Shown here: piece after piece, positions 17,888 to 26,372 of the stretch
Layout of the letters: each line of letters begins with the position of its first letter
How positions within the stretch are numbered: position 1 is the stretch's first letter
Assembly (NCBI RefSeq): GCF_022829285.1
Contig: NZ_JAKSYI010000069.1
Coordinates: 186,001-250,000, forward strand
Direction: 5' to 3'
Origin: Methylobacterium sp. J-078
Lineage (GTDB): Bacteria; Pseudomonadota; Alphaproteobacteria; Rhizobiales; Beijerinckiaceae
Length of the DNA: 64,000 bases
Notes under the pieces: model-generated
Seen by the model: only the letters and a program-made list of their open reading frames with translations
Told to the model about the DNA's origin: nothing
Database searches by the model: none
Translations under genes and position numbers: made by a program

Positions 17888-18421
17888 ATGTCTCGCGTAG
17901 GCAAGAAGCCCGTTCCCGTCCCGTCCGGCGTGACGGCCACGGTGACCGGTCAAACGGTGAAGATGAAGGGCTCCAAGGGCGAGCTCCAGTACGTCGTTCC
18001 CAACGTGGTCGACGTGAAGTTCGAGGACGGCGCCGTCTCGGTGCAGCCCCGGAACCAGACCAAGGAGGCCCGCTCGCTCTGGGGCACCTCCCGCGCTCAG
18101 GTGGCGAACCTCGTCGAGGGCGTCTCCAAGGGCTTCGAGAAGAAGCTCGAGATCACCGGCGTGGGTTACCGCGCCGCGATGGCCGGCAAGGCTCTGAAGC
18201 TCTCGCTCGGCTACAGCCACGACATCGAGTACGAGATCCCCGCGGGTATCTCGATCGCGGTGCCGAAGCCCACCGAGATCGTCATCTCCGGCATCGACCG
18301 GCAGGTGGTCGGCCAGGTGGCCGCCGAGATCCGCGACTATCGCGGCCCGGAGCCCTATAAGGGCAAGGGCGTGAAGTACGCGGGCGAGTTCATCTTCCGC
18401 AAGGAAGGCAAGAAGAAGTAA
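17888..18421 (+). CDS. rplF: 50S ribosomal protein L6
   Basis: 177 aa. [19 protein letters not shown] start and the C-terminal [14 protein letters not shown] signature. Two homologous L6 folds. It lies near the sarcin-ricin loop and L7/L12 base. TTGGAGGA precedes the ATG. Confidence 0.98.
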   Translation: MSRVGKKPVPVPSGVTATVTGQTVKMKGSKGELQYVVPNVVDVKFEDGAVSVQPRNQTKEARSLWGTSRAQVANLVEGVSKGFEKKLEITGVGYRAAMAGKALKLSLGYSHDIEYEIPAGISIAVPKPTEIVISGIDRQVVGQVAAEIRDYRGPEPYKGKGVKYAGEFIFRKEGKKK

Positions 18422-18433
18422 GGGCCGCCGAAC

Positions 18434-18796
18434 ATGTCACGCAAAATCGATGCACTCGACCGCCGCAAGGCGCGTGTGCGCCGCGCGCTGCGGGCGGCGG
18501 CCAACGGACGGCCCCGGCTCTCGGTGTTCCGTTCGTCCAAGCAGATCTACGTCCAGGTCATCGACGACGCTGCGGGCAAGACCCTCGCTGCGGCCTCGAG
18601 CCTCGACAAGGACCTGCGCACGGGTCTGAAGACCGGTGCCGACGTCTCGGCTGCTCAGGCGGTGGGCAAGCTCGTCGCCGAGCGCGCCAAGGCCGCCGGC
18701 GTCACCCAGGTGATCTTCGATCGCTCGGGCTACCTCTATCACGGGCGCGTCAAGGCGCTCGCCGATGCCGCCCGCGAGGGTGGCCTCGAGTTCTAA
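18434..18796 (+). CDS. rplR: 50S ribosomal protein L18
   Basis: 120 aa. N-terminal basic stretch, [20 protein letters not shown], and C-terminal [26 protein letters not shown]. Binds 5S rRNA. Followed by a 93-nt gap with a stable hairpin (18807-18830), larger than the other gaps inside this block. Confidence 0.97.
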   Translation: MSRKIDALDRRKARVRRALRAAANGRPRLSVFRSSKQIYVQVIDDAAGKTLAAASSLDKDLRTGLKTGADVSAAQAVGKLVAERAKAAGVTQVIFDRSGYLYHGRVKALADAAREGGLEF

Positions 18797-18806
18797 GTTT
18801 GGCGGA

Positions 18807-18830
18807 GGCGGGCGACTTCGGGCGCCCGCC
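18807..18830 (+). other. GC-rich hairpin between rplR and rpsE
   Basis: GGCGGGCG (18807-18814) pairs with CGCCCGCC (18823-18830), loop of 8, no T-tract. It is one of several hairpins in the wider gaps of the spc and alpha blocks. It may be an RNA processing or stability element. Confidence 0.4.
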
Positions 18831-18889
18831 GTTCCACACGATTCAAGCGAGCGGGTCCGCCACCCGCGCCAGTGAGATGGATAGTCAGT

Positions 18890-19477
18890 ATGGCACGTGA
18901 ACGTGAAGGCGGGGGCCGCGGCCGCCGCGAAGACCGCGAGGAGCGCGACAGCGAGTTCGTGGACAAGCTCGTCCACATCAACCGCGTCGCCAAGGTGGTG
19001 AAGGGCGGCCGTCGCTTCGGCTTCGCCGCGCTCGTCGTCGTCGGCGACCAGAAGGGCCGCGTCGGCTTCGGCCACGGCAAGGCACGCGAAGTGCCTGAGG
19101 CAATCCGCAAGGCGACGGAAGCGGCCAAGCGCGGTCTCGTCCGCGTTGCGCTCCGCGAGGGCCGCACCCTGCACCACGACGTCTACGGGCGTCACGGCGC
19201 CGGCAAGGTCATCCTGCGCGCCGCTCCCCAGGGCACCGGCATCATCGCGGGCGGCCCGATGCGCGCCGTCTTCGAGACGCTGGGCATGCAGGACGTGGTG
19301 GCCAAGAGCCTCGGCTCCTCGAACCCCTACAACCTCGTGCGCGCCACCTTCGAGGCGCTCAAGAACGAAGACAGCCCGCGCGCCGTCGCGGCCCGTCGCG
19401 GTCTCAAGGTGTCGGCCCTCCAGGCCCGTCGCCGTGACGCCGATCCGTCCGACATGTCCGAAGCCGCAGTCGCGTAA
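18890..19477 (+). CDS. rpsE: 30S ribosomal protein S5
   Basis: 195 aa from the ATG at 18890 ([18 protein letters not shown]); a start 6 codons earlier would add nothing conserved. The N-terminal Arg/Glu-rich tail is typical of alphaproteobacteria. The dsRBD-like core has [20 protein letters not shown] and the C-terminal domain has [21 protein letters not shown]. Decoding-fidelity protein. Confidence 0.97.
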   Translation: MAREREGGGRGRREDREERDSEFVDKLVHINRVAKVVKGGRRFGFAALVVVGDQKGRVGFGHGKAREVPEAIRKATEAAKRGLVRVALREGRTLHHDVYGRHGAGKVILRAAPQGTGIIAGGPMRAVFETLGMQDVVAKSLGSSNPYNLVRATFEALKNEDSPRAVAARRGLKVSALQARRRDADPSDMSEAAVA

Positions 19478-19489
19478 GGGGAGGGTCCG

Positions 19490-19681
19490 ATGGCACAGAA
19501 GACTCTCCGGGTCGAGCAGATCGGCTCGCCCATCCGCCGCGAAGGCGACCAGCGCGCGACGCTGATCGGCCTGAAGCTCAACAAGCTGCACCGGGTTTCC
19601 GAGCTGGAGGATACCCCCTCCGTGCGCGGCATGATCCGCAAGGTGCAGCACCTCGTGCGCGTTCTCAGCGACGCGGCCTGA
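19490..19681 (+). CDS. rpmD: 50S ribosomal protein L30
   Basis: 63 aa. Short L30: [27 protein letters not shown]-type block ([11 protein letters not shown]) and [10 protein letters not shown]. Located between rpsE and rplO as usual, 12 nt from each. Confidence 0.97.
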   Translation: MAQKTLRVEQIGSPIRREGDQRATLIGLKLNKLHRVSELEDTPSVRGMIRKVQHLVRVLSDAA

Positions 19682-19692
19682 GGGAGGGCATC

Positions 19693-20196
19693 ATGAAACT
19701 CAACGAACTCCGCGATAACGACGGCGCCACCAAGAACCGGATGCGCGTCGGTCGGGGCATCGGCTCCGGCAAGGGCAAGACCGCGGGACGCGGCGTGAAG
19801 GGTCAGAAGGCCCGCACCGGCGTCTCCATCAAGGGCTTCGAGGGCGGTCAGATGCCGCTGCATCGTCGCCTTCCGAAGCGCGGCTTCAACAACCTGTACT
19901 CCACGGACCTGAACGAGGTGAACCTCGGCCGCGTCCAGCAGGCTGTCGACGCCGGTCGCATCGAGGCGGGCGCCACCGTCACCGTCGAGACCCTGATCGC
20001 CGCCGGCATCTGCGCCCGCGCCCGTGACGGCGTGAAGCTCCTCGGCGTCGGCGAGCTCACCACCAAGTTGACCTTCGAGGTCACCCGCGCGTCGAAGTCG
20101 GCGATCGAGGGTGTCGAGAAGGCCGGCGGTACGGTGACCGTGACCTACGGCGACGGCGTCTCCACCCGGGGCAAGCCCGCCCGCGTGGTTGCGTAG
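19693..20196 (+). CDS. rplO: 50S ribosomal protein L15
   Basis: 167 aa. [22 protein letters not shown] start and the Gly-rich [14 protein letters not shown] segment, then [20 protein letters not shown] late-assembly 50S protein. GGAGGG before the ATG. A 144-nt gap with a hairpin (20229-20261) separates it from secY. Confidence 0.98.
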   Translation: MKLNELRDNDGATKNRMRVGRGIGSGKGKTAGRGVKGQKARTGVSIKGFEGGQMPLHRRLPKRGFNNLYSTDLNEVNLGRVQQAVDAGRIEAGATVTVETLIAAGICARARDGVKLLGVGELTTKLTFEVTRASKSAIEGVEKAGGTVTVTYGDGVSTRGKPARVVA

Positions 20197-20228
20197 CCCA
20201 CCGTCAGACTTTAAGTCGAAGCTCTGAG

Positions 20229-20261
20229 CGGCGGCCCGTGCGACCTCGCGCGTGGCCGCCG
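20229..20261 (+). other. Hairpin between rplO and secY
   Basis: CGGCGGCC (20229-20236) pairs with GGCCGCCG (20254-20261) across a 17-nt loop; TTCCCGTTTTAT follows. A weak attenuator-like structure; it could lower secY expression relative to the ribosomal genes (inference). Confidence 0.4.
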
Positions 20262-20340
20262 TTCCCGTTTTATCAGGGACCATCCTCTTCTCGCCCGAGA
20301 CGACGATGCCCCGTATGACCCCTCTCCAGGAACCGGTGTC

Positions 20341-21678
20341 ATGGCCTCAGCCGCCGAGCAGCTTGCCGCGAACCTCAATTTCGGGGCTATCGCCAAGGCC
20401 GACGAGCTCAAGAAGCGCATCTGGTTCACGCTGGGCGCGCTCATCGTGTTCCGGCTGGGGACCTACATCCCGATCCCGGGCATCGACCCCGATCAGTTCG
20501 CGCGAAACTTCCAGCAGCAGGCGGGCGGCGTCCTCGGGTTGTTCAACATGTTCTCCGGCGGTGCCGTCGAGCGCATGGCGATCTTCGCTCTGAACATCAT
20601 GCCGTACATCTCGGCCTCCATCATCATCCAGCTGCTCACCTCGGTGATCCCGAGCCTCGAGGCGCTGAAGAAGGAGGGCGAGTCCGGCCGCAAGGTCATC
20701 AACCAGTACACCCGCTACCTCACGGTGGTGCTGGCGCTGGTCCAATCCTGGGGCATCGCCTTCGGCCTGCAGAGTTCGAGCGCGGCGATCGAGCCCGGCC
20801 CGTTCTTCATCCTCTCCACGGTGATCACGCTCACCGGCGGCACCCTGTTCCTGATGTGGATCGGCGAGCAGATCACCTCGCGCGGCATCGGCAACGGCTC
20901 GTCGCTGATCATCTTCGCCGGCATCGTCGCCCACTTGCCCGTGGCCATCGTGGGCGCCCTGGAGCTGAGCCGCACCGGCGCACTCTCCTCGGCCGTCATC
21001 CTGGGCATGGGTGTCGCGGCGATCGCGCTCGTCTACTTCATCGTGTTCATGGAGCGCGCCCAGCGCCGGCTCCTCATCAACTACCCCAAGCGCCAGGTTG
21101 GCAACCGCATGTACGAGGGCCAGACCTCGTTCCTGCCGCTCAAGCTCAACACGGCCGGCGTGATCCCGCCGATCTTCGCCTCGTCGCTGCTGCTCCTGCC
21201 CGCCACCGTGGCGAGCTTCTCGGCCAATAACGGCGGCACCGGGATTCTCGCGACGATCACCACCTATATCGGCCACGGGCGCCCGCTCTACATGGTGCTC
21301 TACGCCGCCCTGATCATCTTCTTCGCGTTCTTCTACACCGCCGTGGTGTTCAACCCGCAGGAGACGGCGGACAACCTGAAGAAGCATGGTGGCTTCATCC
21401 CCGGCATCCGCCCGGGCGAGCGCACCGCTGCCTTCATCGACAAGGTGCTGACCCGCATCACCCTGATCGGCGCCCTCTACCTGACTTTCGTCTGCCTGGT
21501 GCCCGAGATCCTGGCGTCGTATTCCTCGGCCAGCATCGGGTTCGGCGGCACCTCGCTCCTCATCGTCGTCTCGGTGACGATGGACACGGTGGCGCAGATC
21601 CACGGGCACCTGATGGCGCACCAGTACGAGGGCCTCGTGAAGAAGGCCAAGCTGCGCGGGGCTACCCGCCGGCGCTGA
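20341..21678 (+). CDS. secY: Protein translocase subunit SecY
   Basis: 445 aa, ten predicted membrane helices, the channel of the Sec translocon with SecE/G. It begins MASAAEQLAANLNFGAIAKA; the family segments GTYIPIPGID, NIMPYISASIIIQLLT and RNRMYEGQTSF-like (GNRMYEGQTSFLPLKLNTAGVIP) are all present. Normal spc-operon location after rplO. Start supported by position and length. Confidence 0.98.
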   Translation: MASAAEQLAANLNFGAIAKADELKKRIWFTLGALIVFRLGTYIPIPGIDPDQFARNFQQQAGGVLGLFNMFSGGAVERMAIFALNIMPYISASIIIQLLTSVIPSLEALKKEGESGRKVINQYTRYLTVVLALVQSWGIAFGLQSSSAAIEPGPFFILSTVITLTGGTLFLMWIGEQITSRGIGNGSSLIIFAGIVAHLPVAIVGALELSRTGALSSAVILGMGVAAIALVYFIVFMERAQRRLLINYPKRQVGNRMYEGQTSFLPLKLNTAGVIPPIFASSLLLLPATVASFSANNGGTGILATITTYIGHGRPLYMVLYAALIIFFAFFYTAVVFNPQETADNLKKHGGFIPGIRPGERTAAFIDKVLTRITLIGALYLTFVCLVPEILASYSSASIGFGGTSLLIVVSVTMDTVAQIHGHLMAHQYEGLVKKAKLRGATRRR

Positions 21679-21793
21679 TCGCTGCCCCCGCGGCCGCTTT
21701 CGCAGGCCGTGGGCATCGCCTAGACCGTCTCGCGTGCCGTCGTCGCAAGGGGGCGCCGGCCTTCGACAAAATCGGACCTGAGGAAACGACACC

Positions 21794-22393
21794 ATGCGCA
21801 TCATCCTGCTTGGGCCGCCCGGCGCGGGGAAGGGGACGCAGTCCGAGCGGATCGTGGCGCGCTATGGCATCCCGCAGCTCTCCACCGGCGACATGCTCCG
21901 GGCCGCGGTGGCGGCCGGCACGCCGGTCGGTCTCCAGGCCAAGGCCGTGATGGAATCCGGTGGCCTCGTCTCGGACGCCATCGTGGTGGGCATCGTCGCC
22001 GACCGCATCGAGGAGGCCGACGCCAAGAACGGCTTCATCCTCGACGGCTTCCCTCGTACCGTGGAGCAGGCCAAGGCCCTCGACGCCATGCTGTCCGAGA
22101 AGGGCATCGCCCTCGACACGGTCGTGGAGTTCGTGGTCGACGAGAACGCCCTCGTCGGGCGCATCGCCAAGCGGGCCGAGGAGACGGCGGCCCGGGGCCA
22201 GCCCGTGCGCAAGGACGACACGCCGGACGTCTTCAAGACGCGCCTGGACGCCTATCGCCGCCAGACCGCGCCGCTGTCCGACTACTACGCCGGAACCGGC
22301 CTCCTGCAGACCATCGACGGCATGAAACCCGTGGATGCCGTGTCGCAGGATCTCGTCGCCCTTCTCGACCGGAACACGGCCGCTGCCTCCTGA
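21794..22393 (+). CDS. adk: Adenylate kinase, short (LID-less) form
   Basis: 199 aa; interconverts ATP + AMP and 2 ADP. P-loop [10 protein letters not shown] at residues 8-17, [10 protein letters not shown] for AMP binding, and [13 protein letters not shown]. The LID is the short form ([16 protein letters not shown]) with no zinc Cys, as in most alphaproteobacteria. TGAGGAAACGACACC precedes the ATG. It sits between secY and rpsM, the usual place. Confidence 0.97.
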   Translation: MRIILLGPPGAGKGTQSERIVARYGIPQLSTGDMLRAAVAAGTPVGLQAKAVMESGGLVSDAIVVGIVADRIEEADAKNGFILDGFPRTVEQAKALDAMLSEKGIALDTVVEFVVDENALVGRIAKRAEETAARGQPVRKDDTPDVFKTRLDAYRRQTAPLSDYYAGTGLLQTIDGMKPVDAVSQDLVALLDRNTAAAS

Positions 22394-22454
22394 GATGAGG
22401 CGCGTTCGCACCGCTGCGACGCTCCGCAGTCTCGACACCTGGCATTGACACAGG

Positions 22455-22480
22455 GACCGGTCCGCGCTAGTGGGCCGGTC
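22455..22480 (+). other. Hairpin between adk and rpsM
   Basis: GACCGGTCC (22455-22463) pairs with GGGCCGGTC (22472-22480) with one G-T pair and an 8-nt loop; TTCGTTC follows. It sits in the 235-nt adk-rpsM gap. Possible attenuator or processing site at the start of the alpha block. Confidence 0.4.
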
Positions 22481-22628
22481 TTCGTTCAGAGGAAATGGGT
22501 CCGGGTCGCCTCTCAGGAGGTCGATGCGGGCCGATTTGTCGTTTTGCACGGCGTGCAGGGGCCGGTCTCCACCGGACGCGCGTCACACCCCGGCACCGAT
22601 GGATTTCGGCGCCCCATGGAGAGACACC

Positions 22629-22997
22629 TTGGCTCGTATCGCTGGCGTTAACATCCCGACCAACAAGCGCGTCGTCATCGCGCTGCAGTACATTCACGGC
22701 ATCGGCCCCAAGAAGGCCGAAGAGATCACCGGCAAGGTCGGCATTCCGGCCGAGCGCCGCGTGAACCAGCTCACCGACGCCGAAGTGCTGTCGATCCGTG
22801 AGACCATCGACCGGGATTACCTCGTCGAGGGCGATCTGCGCCGCGAAGTCTCGATGAACATCAAGCGCCTGATGGATCTGGGCTGCTACCGTGGCCTGCG
22901 CCACCGCCGCAACCTGCCGGTCCGCGGCCAGCGCACGCACACCAACGCGCGCACCCGCAAGGGCAAGTCCAAGCCGATCGCCGGCAAGAAGAAGTAA
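22629..22997 (+). CDS. rpsM: 30S ribosomal protein S13
   Basis: 122 aa from a TTG start at 22629 ([25 protein letters not shown] follows), with GGAGAG 6 nt upstream. An open frame extends further up but lacks S13 homology. The C-terminal tail [20 protein letters not shown] contacts P-site tRNA. TTG initiation in a highly expressed ribosomal gene is unusual. The start is fixed by homology. Confidence 0.95.
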   Translation: MARIAGVNIPTNKRVVIALQYIHGIGPKKAEEITGKVGIPAERRVNQLTDAEVLSIRETIDRDYLVEGDLRREVSMNIKRLMDLGCYRGLRHRRNLPVRGQRTHTNARTRKGKSKPIAGKKK

Positions 22998-23010
22998 CGT
23001 TTTGAGATTG

Positions 23011-23035
23011 GGAGGCCGTGCTTCGCTCGGCCTCC
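23011..23035 (+). other. Hairpin between rpsM and rpsK
   Basis: GGAGGCCG (23011-23018) pairs with CGGCCTCC (23028-23035), loop of 9, followed by TTCCC rather than a T-tract. It lies 14 nt after the rpsM stop in a 172-nt gap. Confidence 0.4.
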
Positions 23036-23169
23036 TTCCCGTCGCGCTGTGTGCCCCGCATCGGGGGTCCCGCGTGGCGGCACGGTGGTCCGAAACCGCG
23101 CCGCCAACATCGCAAAAGAATCCCGAGCGCCTGGAATGACGGGCGCGCTTGAAGGACGAGAAGGTACAG

Positions 23170-23559
23170 ATGGCCAAGGAAACCACCCGCGTTCGTCGCC
23201 GCGAACGCAAGAACATCGTCTCGGGCGTGGCGCACGTGAACGCCTCGTTCAACAACACGATGGTCACCATCACGGACGCCCAGGGCAACACGATCTCCTG
23301 GTCGTCCGCCGGCGCCATGGGCTTCAAGGGTTCGCGCAAGTCGACGCCCTACGCTGCTCAGGTCGCTGCCGAGGACGCCGCCCGCAAGGCCGCCGAGCAT
23401 GGCATGCGCACCCTCGAGGTCGAGGTCTCCGGTCCCGGCTCCGGCCGTGAATCGGCGCTGCGCGCCCTTCAGGCTGCCGGTTTCACCGTGACGTCGATCC
23501 GCGACGTGACCTCGATCCCGCACAACGGCTGCCGTCCGCGCAAGCGCCGCCGCGTCTGA
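23170..23559 (+). CDS. rpsK: 30S ribosomal protein S11
   Basis: 129 aa from the ATG at 23170 ([19 protein letters not shown]), AGAAGG upstream. Family hallmarks [18 protein letters not shown] and [15 protein letters not shown]. Platform protein of 30S. Normally rpoA or rpsD follows; here an MBL-fold gene comes next, 43 nt downstream. Confidence 0.97.
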   Translation: MAKETTRVRRRERKNIVSGVAHVNASFNNTMVTITDAQGNTISWSSAGAMGFKGSRKSTPYAAQVAAEDAARKAAEHGMRTLEVEVSGPGSGRESALRALQAAGFTVTSIRDVTSIPHNGCRPRKRRRV

Positions 23560-23602
23560 TCGGACGCCGTCGCGATTCCCTGGATCAGTCACGGAGACAC
23601 GT

Positions 23603-24478
23603 GTGTCGAATGCTCGGAATCCGCTCGCCGGTGTGCTGCGGTGGAGCTTGGGTGATCTGACGATCACGGTGATGAACGACGGCTACCTGCAAGGGTCGCT
23701 CGACCTCGTCACCGGGATTCCCCGCGACGAGGCCGGCGCCCTCCAGGCCGCCGGCTTTCGCGCGCAGGATCCCCGGATCACGCTGAACGCGTTTCTGATC
23801 ACCGGTCCGGGGCGCAAGCCGCTGCTGATCGATTCGGGGATGGGCAGCTTCGGCGGCCCCACCCTCGGCCGCGTCCCGGCCGCCCTCCAGGCGGCGGGCG
23901 TCGCGCCCGAATCCATCGAGACCGTCCTGCTGACGCACCTGCACCCCGACCATGCCGGCGGCCTGCTCGCCGGCGACGGGATCGCGGCCTACCCGAACGC
24001 CGAACTCGTGGTGCATGCCGACGAGGCGGCGCACTGGCTCGACGACGGTGCCCTCGCGCGGGCGCCGGACGGGGCCAAGCCCTATTTCGACATGGCCCGC
24101 AAGGCGACCGCTCCCTATGCCGGGCGCCTGCGGACGATGACCGGCGGCACCGTGGCGCCGGGTATCGAGGCCGTGCCGCTGCCCGGGCATACGCCGGGGC
24201 ATACCGGCTACCGGATCACCTCGGGCGACGCGTCGCTTTTGATGTGGGCGGACATCGTTCACCTGCCGGCGATCCAGTTCAAGCAGCCGGAAGCCGGTAT
24301 GGTGTTCGACACCGACGGCGACCAGGCACGGGCCGTGCGTCGGCGCATGCTCGACGTAGTGGCCAGCGACCGCACCTTCGTGGCGGGCGCGCATCTCGAA
24401 TTCCCCGCCCTGGGCTACGTCGCCCGGGACGGTGCCGCCTACAGTTTCGTTCCGGAACTCTGGGTCGCGGCACAGTAA
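23603..24478 (+). CDS. Metallo-beta-lactamase-fold hydrolase inserted between rpsK and rpoA
   Basis: 291-aa MBL-fold hydrolase. The metal motif HLHPDHAGG (H112, H114, D116, H117) is followed by [12 protein letters not shown] and a bridging Asp in MWADIVHLP, so a dinuclear site is intact. No signal peptide is seen. It resembles AHL lactonase/quinolinase-like MBL proteins of about 290 aa, but the substrate is unknown. It starts at a GTG (23603) with GGAG 7 nt upstream. It lies between rpsK and rpoA in the same direction and must be co-transcribed with them or hold its own promoter; it is not part of the standard alpha operon. Confidence 0.85.
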   Translation: MSNARNPLAGVLRWSLGDLTITVMNDGYLQGSLDLVTGIPRDEAGALQAAGFRAQDPRITLNAFLITGPGRKPLLIDSGMGSFGGPTLGRVPAALQAAGVAPESIETVLLTHLHPDHAGGLLAGDGIAAYPNAELVVHADEAAHWLDDGALARAPDGAKPYFDMARKATAPYAGRLRTMTGGTVAPGIEAVPLPGHTPGHTGYRITSGDASLLMWADIVHLPAIQFKQPEAGMVFDTDGDQARAVRRRMLDVVASDRTFVAGAHLEFPALGYVARDGAAYSFVPELWVAAQ

Positions 24479-24571
24479 CCCTGAGCCCGACCGGCGCCGG
24501 AGGCGCGGTGTCGACGGGCAATTGCGTGGGCCGCCCTCGTGGCCCGCGCCGATCTTGCGAGAGGTAGCATC

Positions 24572-25591
24572 GTGGTCATTCAGAAGAACTGGCAAGAGCT
24601 CATCAAGCCGAACAAGCTTCAGGTCTCGACCGGACACGACCCCAAGCGGGTCGCCACCGTCGTCGCCGAGCCCCTGGAGCGCGGCTTCGGCACCACCCTC
24701 GGCAACTCCCTGCGCCGGGTGCTGCTCTCCTCGCTCCAGGGCGCGGCCGTGACCTCGGTGCAGATCGACGGCGTGCTGCACGAATTCTCGTCGATCCCGG
24801 GCGTGCGCGAGGACGTCACCGACATCGTCCTCAACATCAAGACCATCGCCATCCGCTCGCAGACCGAGGCACCGAAGCGCCTCACCCTGCGCAAGACCGG
24901 CCCGGGCACCGTCACCGCCGGTGACATCGGCACCGTGGGCGACGTCCAGATCCTCAACCCCGACCTCGTCATCTGCACCCTCGACGACGGTGCCGAGATC
25001 CGGATGGAATTCACCGTCGCCACCGGCAAGGGCTACGTCCCGGCCGAGCGCAACCGCCCCGAGGACGCCCCCATCGGCCTGATCCCGGTGGACGCCCTGT
25101 TCTCGCCCGTCACCAAGGTCAGCTACCGCATCGAGACCACCCGCGAGGGCCAGGATCTCGACAAGGACAAGCTGACGATGACCATCGAGACCAACGGCGC
25201 GGTCACGCCGGAGGACGCGCTCGCCTACGCCGCGCGCATCATCCAGGACCAGCTCCAGGTGTTCGTGAACTTCGAGGAGCCCCGCAAGGAGGAGGCGCAG
25301 CCGCTCGCGCCGCAGCTCCCCTTCAACCCGGCCCTGCTCAAGAAGGTCGACGAGCTCGAGCTCTCGGTGCGTTCGGCGAACTGCCTGAAGAACGACAACA
25401 TCGTCTACATCGGCGACCTCATCCAGAAGTCGGAGGGCGAGATGCTGCGCACCCCGAACTTCGGTCGCAAGTCGCTCAACGAGATCAAGGAAGTGCTCGC
25501 CGCCATGGGCCTGCACCTCGGCATGGACATCCCCGGCTGGCCGCCGGAGAACATCGAAGACCTCGCCAAGCGCTTCGAAGAGCACTACTAA
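24572..25591 (+). CDS. rpoA: DNA-directed RNA polymerase subunit alpha
   Basis: 339 aa from a GTG at 24572 ([17 protein letters not shown]), GAGAGGT upstream; the 11 codons before it are not conserved. N-terminal assembly domain with [17 protein letters not shown], and C-terminal domain with [16 protein letters not shown] and [17 protein letters not shown] that binds UP elements and activators. Essential. Followed by a 188-nt gap with two hairpins before rplQ. Confidence 0.97.
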   Translation: MVIQKNWQELIKPNKLQVSTGHDPKRVATVVAEPLERGFGTTLGNSLRRVLLSSLQGAAVTSVQIDGVLHEFSSIPGVREDVTDIVLNIKTIAIRSQTEAPKRLTLRKTGPGTVTAGDIGTVGDVQILNPDLVICTLDDGAEIRMEFTVATGKGYVPAERNRPEDAPIGLIPVDALFSPVTKVSYRIETTREGQDLDKDKLTMTIETNGAVTPEDALAYAARIIQDQLQVFVNFEEPRKEEAQPLAPQLPFNPALLKKVDELELSVRSANCLKNDNIVYIGDLIQKSEGEMLRTPNFGRKSLNEIKEVLAAMGLHLGMDIPGWPPENIEDLAKRFEEHY

Positions 25592-25618
25592 GCCGAAGCC
25601 GGCTTGGGCTGAACTTTT

Positions 25619-25680
25619 CGGCGCGTCTCGGCGCCGTTTGTTTGGCCGATCCATCGGGAGTTCGCGGAGCGCGGACTCCC
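25619..25680 (+). other. Two hairpins between rpoA and rplQ
   Basis: First: CGGCGC (25619-25624) with GCGCCG (25631-25636) followed by TTTGTTT, a weak terminator-like form. Second: GGGAGTTCGC (25656-25665) with GCGGACTCCC (25671-25680), ten pairs with one G-T and a 5-nt loop. Together they could tune or process the rpoA-rplQ message. Confidence 0.45.
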
Positions 25681-25779
25681 AAAAGAATCCCGCCGCGGGG
25701 TCATGCGGAATGAACAGCCCCGATCCGGGGCGCTTGGCCGTACCGTGGCACGGCGGCCATCAGATAAGGACCAGCCATC

Positions 25780-26187
25780 ATGCGTCATGGATTTCGCGGT
25801 CGTCGCTTCAACCGCACCACCGAGCACCGCAAGGCGATGTTCGCCAACATGTCGGCCGCGCTGATCAAGCACGAGCAGATCGTCACGACCCTGCCGAAGG
25901 CCAAGGATCTGCGCCCGGTCATCGAGAAGCTGATCACGCTGGGCAAGACCGACACCCTGCACGCCCGCCGCCTCGCCATGTCGCAGATCCGCGACGCGGA
26001 CATGGTCCGCAAGCTCTTCGCCGTGATCGGCCCGCGCTACAACACCCGTCCGGGCGGCTACTGCCGCATCATGAAGGCGGGCTTCCGCTACGGCGACAAC
26101 GCTCCCCTCGCCGTGATCGAGTTCGTCGATCGCGACGTTGATGCCCGCGGCAAGGATTCCGGTCAGATCGTGGACGAGGCCGCCTGA
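25780..26187 (+). CDS. rplQ: 50S ribosomal protein L17
   Basis: 135 aa. [20 protein letters not shown] start, then [26 protein letters not shown]. Located at the tunnel exit. Last gene of the ribosomal block; a terminator follows at 26217-26241. AAGGA lies about 9 nt before the ATG. Confidence 0.98.
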   Translation: MRHGFRGRRFNRTTEHRKAMFANMSAALIKHEQIVTTLPKAKDLRPVIEKLITLGKTDTLHARRLAMSQIRDADMVRKLFAVIGPRYNTRPGGYCRIMKAGFRYGDNAPLAVIEFVDRDVDARGKDSGQIVDEAA

Positions 26188-26216
26188 GCGGTTCGCCCGG
26201 CAAAGGAGTTGAGACA

Positions 26217-26241
26217 GGCGGCCTCCGGGCCGCCTTTTTTT
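26217..26241 (+). terminator. Intrinsic terminator after rplQ
   Basis: GGCGGCC (26217-26223) pairs with GGCCGCC (26228-26234), 4-nt loop, followed by seven T. It ends the alpha block, facing the convergent chemosensory operon whose last stop is at 26373. Confidence 0.85.
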
Positions 26242-26372
26242 ATGTCTGGACCGGATGGCCGGTCATACCGTCGATCGCTTCGGTCGGCACGGTCTGAAAA
26301 GGCTCCCCCTCCCGGGTGCGAGAGGGGGCCCGCGCGCCTGCACGAAGCCTGATGGATCGACCGGAGAGGGCT

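Noticed and set aside
22445-22473. TTGACA with a 17-nt spacer to TAGTGG as a promoter for rpsM
   Set aside because: The -10 box is poor and the region folds into a stable hairpin (22455-22480); not enough to claim a promoter.
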